Shown: positions 58,904-64,000 of the stretch, in pieces
Layout: every line of letters begins with the position of its first letter
Position numbering within the stretch: the first letter of the stretch is position 1
From: Mauremys mutica
Lineage: Eukaryota > Chordata > Testudines > Geoemydidae
DNA: 64,000 nt
NCBI RefSeq assembly: GCF_020497125.1
Contig: NC_059077.1
Span: 21,150,840 to 21,214,839 of the forward strand
Direction: 5' to 3'
Program-made: the position numbers and the translations under genes
The notes under the pieces: generated by a model
The model's database searches: none
Told to the model about the DNA's origin: nothing
The model's input: the letters and a program-made list of their open reading frames with translations, nothing else

Positions 58904-59421
58904 TTGGGCCCTACCAAATTCACGGTTCATTTTGGTCAATTTCATGATCATGGGATCTTAAAAACCATACATTTAATGAGTTCAGCTATTTAAATCTGAA
59001 ATTTCACAGTGTTGTTGTTGTCGGGGTCCTGACCCAAAAAGGAGTTGGGGGGGGGAGGGTTTGCAAGGTTATTGTAGTGGGGGGGGCCTGTGGTGCTGCT
59101 ACACTTACTTCTGTGCTGCCGCTGGCAGTGGTGCTGCCTTCAGAGCTGGGGACCCAGCTGACAGCTGCTGCTCTCAAACCACCCAGCTCTGAAGGCAGCA
59201 CAGAAGTAAGGGTGGCAATACCACGACCCCCTTAAAATAACCTTGTGACCCCCTGCAACTTCCTTTTGCATCAGGCCCCCCAACTTGGGAAATGCTGGTC
59301 TCCCCCATGAAATCTGTATAGTACAGGGTAAAAGCACACAAAAGACCAGATTTCACGGTGGGAGAGCAGATTTCATGGTCTGTGACGGGTTTTTCATGGC
59401 TGTGAATTTGGTAGGGCCCTA
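58904..59421. mobile_element. hAT-like element in CR1, with a second repeat inside
   Basis: Ends TTGGGCCCTACCAAATTCAC and GTGAATTTGGTAGGGCCCTA. TSD ATTATGTT (58896-58903) against ATCATGTT (59422-59429). The middle (about 59012-59300) is another hAT-type sequence with GGGGTCCTGACCC and TTGGGAAATGCTGG and mirrored CAGAGCTGGG modules, so this is probably a nested pair. Confidence 0.8.
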
Positions 59422-59498
59422 ATCATGTTAAACCCTTTCTCTGCTAGATTGAAGAGCCCATTATTAAATATTTGTACCAATGTAGGTATGTATAGACC

Positions 59499-59783
59499 AA
59501 GGGTGGCCAGACTTACTGACCTTACAAGCCACACAGGACAATCTTCAGAAGTTCACAAGCCAGGGTGTGGCTTCCGGGACTCGGGGCTTCAGCGGGGGAG
59601 GGGTGAAACCCCGAGCCCCGCCAGGCACCTCCTGGGGATGAAGCGCCGAACCCCCCCACCCCTGCTGTGCAGAAGCCCCAAGCTCCCCAGTCTGGTAGGT
59701 AGGGGTGGCAGGAGCTTCACAAGCCGTATTTTAACTATAAAAGAGCCACATACGGCTCATAAGCCACAGTTTGGCCACCCCCT
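59499..59783. mobile_element. hAT MITE in CR1
   Basis: Ends AAGGGTGGCCAGACTTACTG and CACAGTTTGGCCACCCCCT. TSD TATAGACC (59491-59498) against TATAGACT (59784-59791). Non-coding, with a C-rich middle. Confidence 0.82.
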
Positions 59784-59840
59784 TATAGACTGTAATCATG
59801 TCACCCCTAAACTTCTTTGTGCCACTACATAGATTAAGTG

Positions 59841-60975
59841 TCATGCTCCTGGCAGGAGGCAACTTTTGGGGGCAACAGCTGGCTCAGAAAATGGGCTCAC
59901 ATTAATGTTGTATTGTCCCTTTCTTCTCTCTCTCTCCTTTGCCCCACATTCAACTAGGGTTTTAATTTACCTACAGCAGTTAGGAACTGTCTATCCAGGT
60001 ACTCATTCAGTATCATCGTATCAAGCACTTACTTTATATCTGCAGGCGTCATTTTGGACATTTGTTTGGTTCCGGTTTAATATTTACTTTTTGTGTCTTC
60101 TCTTGATTGAAGAGATGGTCTAGCGCACTTCTGTTCATTCCAGTCAGACGGATTAATTGAGACCACAGGTAAAGGAGTTTTCCAGTTCTCACTTGGGCAC
60201 GGCTGCTGCAGCAGCAGCCAGGAGCAGCAATTGAAGGGTTCAGCCTTGTCAGTCGCTGGGCTGGAGCATGTGCCGTGTAGGTGGAATCTTTGGATCATTT
60301 TGCTGCCATACTCCAGCGAGATCATGTAAAAACTGAGATTTTTTGGAGCTTTTTAATTTGGCCCAATTAGGTGGCTTTTTTCACAAGAACTACAAAAGCC
60401 ACCCTGAGACCATAGTAATCCTCCTGCCATATCTGAAGTCCCTGCTGGGAAGCGTGGAAGTACTAGAGGGTTTCAGCAAAATGGTTGTAAGATTTTTTTT
60501 CTTTCATGGGCCAAAAACAATGCATTCCCCCTAATGTCATTCTTGGAACCAGCTGACCCAAGTTTAGCTGAAACTTTCCAAAATAATTCAGCCTGAGGCA
60601 GACACCGAGCATGGAAATTGGTTAAAGTTTGTTAGAGTTATAAACAACTGGAGACAGGATCTTATTCAACAGTGGCAAGTGTAAGGCAATCTTAACTAAA
60701 GGCATCGCTGCCTGCTTCCACTAAAATAAACAACCCCAAACTAGTAACTGTAACCCTGGCTCTCTCTTCTATCTTCCCTTTGTCTGTTATCACTTGTAAG
60801 ATGACTACATTTAGATCGTCGTCTCTTTAGACTACGGACCATGCAGCTCCCACACTTTATGCACTATATAAATAAAATGAATAATAATAAATAATTCATT
60901 CCTCATACCTTTGATTGTGTACACTTTGGAACTACTAGCACTGTAGCACTATGTGTGGAATTGGGAACAAAGACA
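59841..60975. other. Intergenic, nothing recognised
   Basis: About 1.1 kb without gene or repeat signature, apart from an ATAATAAATAA-type simple stretch near 60870. Confidence 0.4.
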
Positions 60976-60984
60976 GAATGGACA

Positions 60985-61080
60985 TGAAAAAACAACAAGG
61001 AGTCCTTGTGGCATCTTAGGGACTAACATTTATTTGGGCATAAGCTTTCATGGGCTAGAACCCACTTCATCAGATGCATG
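60985..61080 (-). mobile_element. Penelope-derived short repeat (family 1)
   Basis: Flanked by a perfect 9-bp TSD, GAATGGACA, at 60976-60984 and 61081-61089. On minus it begins CATGCATCTGATGAAGTGGG and ends at AAGGACTCCTTGTTG plus a T-rich tail. It lacks the distal ACACGGCTAC end of longer copies. Confidence 0.83.
61036..61073 (-). ncRNA. Hammerhead-ribozyme-like motif
   Basis: On minus: CTGATGA, extra A, stem II GTGGG with CCCAT (loop TTCTAG), GAAA, then GC-TTAT-GC as a minimal stem III, then CC. All invariant core bases of a hammerhead (CUGANGA and GAAA) are present. Departures are the extra A before stem II, a G-U closing pair and C in place of U16.1, so this copy may be inactive. Confidence 0.5.
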
Positions 61081-61089
61081 GAATGGACA

Positions 61090-61750
61090 ATACAGGAGCA
61101 GGTATAAATACATGAAAAGATGTGAATTCCCTTACCAAGTGTGAGGTCAGTCCAATGAGACACTTCAGTTGCCAGCAGGATACCAAGGGAGGAAAAATAA
61201 CTTGAAGTGGTAATGAGAGTGGTCCCTGGTATGGCCATAGTAACCTTAGGGCAACTTAATCTAGGAAATGTTGACAAATGTTGAAATTTTCCTAATAATT
61301 CAACTGTGCCATCTGCTGGGCAGCCAGGAAAATACAGCACTGTAACAGATTTTTAATACAGAAGGTAATGAGGAACTCTATAGCGTCTTTAACAGTTGTT
61401 TAGCTGACTCTGCATGGGCTGATTATTTTCACCCAGTAATTTCTTCTTGTATTTTCATGTGCACCTGGCTATAAAGCATTGGTCACCTGTTGCTTTTCCC
61501 ATTATGCTCCCTGTCTGTGGAATCTCCTTGCTCTGGCGAATTATGCAGCGTCTTCTACAGCTTTAAATCAGCTGACATTTTATTTAGTTAGTTCTGCATT
61601 AGTTTATCAAAGGCTTGATCTGACAATGCCTAAGGTCAAGCTTGCCAAATGGCTCTCTGTTTGCACTGTTGGGAAGTGCTCAGAGGTACCTGCCCAAAGA
61701 GCACCCTATAAAGGGAACTGATTGCTTAATCATAGAAGCTAGAGGTGGAA
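61090..61750. other. Intergenic, nothing recognised
   Basis: Unique-looking sequence between the Penelope repeat and the Ty3 LTR; no feature supported. Confidence 0.4.
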
Positions 61751-61751
61751 A

Positions 61752-61942
61752 TGTTATATCCTTGGGGCAGCCGGTGTAGGAAGCAATCACTTGAGGCCAG
61801 AGAGCAGGCAGCTAACCAAAACCTCCATTTTATTTACATATATACAGAGAGCTCCTCAGCCGGTTGAAACCGGTTGAGCTAACCCATAATAATCTAACTC
61901 AGTTGCCATAGCAACAAAACCATGACAACCAAATACACAACA
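61752..61942 (-). mobile_element. 3' LTR of Ty3/gypsy retrotransposon
   Basis: On minus it begins TGTTGTGTATTTGG directly after the polypurine tract and ends AGGATATAACA, giving the TG...CA form. It contains a TATATA stretch (61838-61844) and, just downstream on minus, AATAAA (61829-61834) as polyadenylation signal. At about 191 bp it is short for a vertebrate LTR. The 5' LTR and TSD lie outside the window, so the boundaries are deduced from the PPT and terminal bases. Confidence 0.7.
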
Positions 61943-61944
61943 TA

Positions 61945-61957
61945 TTCCTCCCCCCCT
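61945..61957 (-). other. Polypurine tract
   Basis: AGGGGGGGAGGAA on minus immediately precedes the LTR. It is the expected primer site for plus-strand DNA synthesis in LTR elements. Confidence 0.75.
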
Positions 61958-62073
61958 AATAAGAACATCCCCTAAATAAAACACACACTAGACTAGAGAA
62001 GGAGGGTAGACTGCCTCCATTCCCGGCTAAACCCTGGGGATTATTTTGCCCCATAACCATGGGTTCGCCCTAG

Positions 62074-64000
62074 CTAAAGATCCAGCCGATGAGGAGGCCT
62101 TCTGTCTCTAGGTGGATTACGGCGAACTACTGGTGTTATTGCACCCGAAAGCACTAGGGGCTCAGGGTCCGCAGCACGAACAGGTGAGGAGGTGGTATCA
62201 GCTGGGCAAAGGGGTATCTCAGCCGCCGGCAGTAATGGAGGAGAACAGTCAGAAACAGGTGACTCGTGATTCGATCCCTCACCAGAAGAGGTGAAGTCAG
62301 ACCCCTCAACTGCAGATGGGTCCTGAGGACTGTCATGACCTGGCAACAGCTGATCTACATGTCGCCGCCAGGTAAGATTCTCTGCAGTCCGGACTGTGTA
62401 GGAAACAGGTCCTGTTTGAGTGATGACTGTGGCCGGAACCCATTTAGCTCTGGAAGTATAATTCCGAGCCAAAACTGGCTGTCCCGGGCTAAAGGTTCGG
62501 TCTTTTGCCCTGGGTGCCCGTCTGATGACTTGATATTGCTGCTGATGTTGCACAATTTGTCGGGGTTCAGAAGGTTTCAGCAGATCAAAGCAAGTGCGCA
62601 GCTGTCGTCCCATCATTAGAAAGGCCGGAGATGCATGGGTCGTAGCATGAGGTGTGTTTCTGTAGGAAAGTAAAAAGGTATCCAGACGCTTTTGAATGGA
62701 GTGTTGTCCCCTTGCTGATTTCAAAGCGTTTTTCATTGTCTGCACAAATCTTTCAGCTAATCCGTTGGTGGACGGATGATATGGTGCTGACGTGATGTGG
62801 TGTATCCCATTTGCTTTCATAAAATTTTGAAACTCCTGAGAAACGAACTGCGGTCCGTTGTCGCTCACAAGTTGTTCTGGCAGACCAAAACGACTAAAGA
62901 GTCCTCGTAGTTTTTGGATAGTACTCTCTGCAGAAGTGGACTGCATTATAGAGACTTCTGGCCATTTAGAATGGGCATCTATTGCCACCAAGAACATGCT
63001 TCCTTCAAGGGGGCCAGCAAAGTCAACGTGAATACGTTGCCACGGGTTTTCAGGCCAGTCCCATGGGTGTAGGGGTGCCCACTGGGGTGCATTCCTCACA
63101 CCCTGACATGACATACAAGCTTTTGCCTTCTCTTCAATAGCGCTGTCCAGTCCAGGCCACCAAAAATAGCTTCGTGCAATTTCCTTCATGCGCACTATTC
63201 CACAGTGACCGGAATGTAGCTGTTCTAACATCTGTGATCTCAGTGGTGATGGAATAATGACACGTCTCCCCCACAACAAACAACCAGATTGGACCGATAA
63301 CTCCGTCCGCTTGGACATGTAGGGAACAAGGTCGGATGAGACCGGAGAGGTTTGTCGAGATGTTCCATGCATCACCAGGTCCATAACGTGGGACAATACT
63401 GGGTCAACGCGAGTTGCCTTCTTTATCTGAGTAGCAGTGATGGGTGTATTCTCTACCTGTTCAAAGTAGAAGATTTCCTTGTGGGCACTATCTTGGTGTT
63501 TGACCGGCAAAGGCAACCGTGAGAGGCCATCTGCATTGCCGTGTAGAGTGGATTTCCGATATTTGATTTCATATGTGTGTGCTGAAAGTAACAATGCCCA
63601 ACGTTGCATACGACTAGCAGCTAATGGGGGAATGCCTGTGTAAGGTCCAAAAATTGATGTCAGAGGTCGATGGTCTGTGAGAAGAGTAAATTTTCGCCCA
63701 AACAGGTACTGATGAAACTTCCGAATTCCAAAAACAATTCCTAATGCCTCACGTTCGATTTGGGCGTAGTTAGTTTCTGCTTTGCTTAGAGTGCGTGAAG
63801 CAAAAGCAATAGGTCTCTCTTCTCCTGAAGGCATAATATGTGACACGACTGCTCCCACTCCATAAGGGGAGGCATCGCAGGCCAATTGCAGTGGTAAGGA
63901 TGGATCAAAGTGCGTTAGAACTTCAGAATTTAGCAATGCATCCTTAGCTTTGTTAAACGCAACATCACAGGCTTCAGTCCACTTCCAGGCCTTGTTCTGC
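62074..64000 (-). CDS. pol: Ty3/gypsy Pol polyprotein, 3' part (RNase H and integrase)
   Basis: The frame is open from the window edge (QNKAWKWTEACDVAF before 63936) to a stop at 62074; the N-terminal protease and RT lie outside. Counting from 63936, RNase H spans about residues 1-135, with LACDASPYGVGAVV, REALGIVFGI and LLTDHRPL. The integrase zinc finger is near 241-278 (H..H, CMSCQ). The catalytic core has D305 (HVDFAG), D359 (VSDNGPQF) and E395 (LAERFVQ), a D-x53-D-x35-E triad. A GPVSYTV stretch near 509 fits the GPY/F module, followed by a Ser/Pro-rich tail ending PPHRLDL. No stop or frameshift over about 640 codons and no env frame after it. The order RNase H then integrase places it in Ty3/gypsy rather than Copia. 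It is likely a young copy. Confidence 0.93.
   Translation of the reverse strand, partial: QNKAWKWTEACDVAFNKAKDALLNSEVLTHFDPSLPLQLACDASPYGVGAVVSHIMPSGEERPIAFASRTLSKAETNYAQIEREALGIVFGIRKFHQYLFGRKFTLLTDHRPLTSIFGPYTGIPPLAASRMQRWALLLSAHTYEIKYRKSTLHGNADGLSRLPLPVKHQDSAHKEIFYFEQVENTPITATQIKKATRVDPVLSHVMDLVMHGTSRQTSPVSSDLVPYMSKRTELSVQSGCLLWGRRVIIPSPLRSQMLEQLHSGHCGIVRMKEIARSYFWWPGLDSAIEEKAKACMSCQGVRNAPQWAPLHPWDWPENPWQRIHVDFAGPLEGSMFLVAIDAHSKWPEVSIMQSTSAESTIQKLRGLFSRFGLPEQLVSDNGPQFVSQEFQNFMKANGIHHITSAPYHPSTNGLAERFVQTMKNALKSARGQHSIQKRLDTFLLSYRNTPHATTHASPAFLMMGRQLRTCFDLLKPSEPRQIVQHQQQYQVIRRAPRAKDRTFSPGQPVLARNYTSRAKWVPATVITQTGPVSYTVRTAENLTWRRHVDQLLPGHDSPQDPSAVEGSDFTSSGEGSNHESPVSDCSPPLLPAAEIPLCPADTTSSPVRAADPEPLVLSGAITPVVRRNPPRDRRPPHRLDL

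Larger units (their letters stand above)
58684..59840 (-). mobile_element. CR1 LINE 3' part, split by two hAT insertions
   Basis: Plus reads GTCATAGATTCATAGATTCC, the reverse of the CR1 3' tail. It continues GCTAGAAGGGACCACTGTGA and GATCATCTAGTCTGAGCGCC to 58903, resumes at 59430 (TCTCTGCTAGATTGAAGAGC) and again at 59784 (CTGTAATCATGTCACCCCTA). The copy is 5'-truncated. Confidence 0.85.

Noticed and set aside
12020..64000. Exons of CCBE1, the neighbour expected upstream of LMAN1 in other vertebrates
   Set aside because: Looked for C-terminal collagen-like and FDFLLL-type sequence on minus; none seen. The gene probably lies beyond the window.

Overview
This is vertebrate nuclear DNA, most likely from a non-avian reptile and probably a turtle. 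Three observations support that: a spliced gene with GT-AG introns and a CpG-island promoter; recognisable CR1 LINE, hAT, Harbinger and Tigger-like transposons; and many copies of Penelope-derived short repeats of a kind I associate with turtle and crocodilian genomes. The species call is inference. No bacterial or organellar features are present.

One host gene is certain. The minus strand carries the first three coding exons of LMAN1 (ERGIC-53), the ER-Golgi cargo lectin: exon 1 at 11434-11659 inside a CpG island (about 11050-12020), exon 2 at 2831-2985 and exon 3 at 2635-2742. Intron 1 is 8.4 kb and intron 2 only 88 bases. Later exons lie beyond coordinate 1. From about 12 kb to 64 kb I see no other host exon. 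That stretch reads as the 5' intergenic flank of LMAN1, with a few low-repeat segments that may be conserved regulatory elements (28.4, 44.9-45.8 and 50.2 kb).

The rest is layered mobile DNA. LMAN1 intron 1 holds a 998-bp Tigger-like element and a CR1 LINE (about 5050-9030) interrupted by at least four later insertions, one of them itself interrupted. The intergenic part has many hAT elements with 8-bp target-site duplications (TSDs): 31481-31770, 37526-37993, 46115-46320, 50729-51014, 54907-55011, 57306-58467, 58904-59421 and 59499-59783. It also has Harbinger-like MITEs with TWA-type TSDs, and old MIR-like and L3-like repeats. The right edge is the 3' part of a Ty3/gypsy retrotransposon on the minus strand, with an uninterrupted RNase H-integrase frame running off the window, a polypurine tract and a 191-bp 3' LTR.

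The most interesting system is the Penelope-like element (PLE) family. A 3.3-kb copy at 46387-49719, bounded by a perfect 12-bp TSD, contains a decayed GIY-YIG endonuclease region. Its 3' end is the source of one of the short dispersed repeats. That repeat and a second one share a conserved motif resembling a hammerhead ribozyme core (CTGANGA, stem II, GAAA, very short stem III). Stem II differs in sequence between the two families but still pairs. Several copies are fold-back palindromes centred on or near this motif. A separate curiosity is a 295-bp MITE whose two copies have diverged while keeping both arms of several long hairpins complementary.
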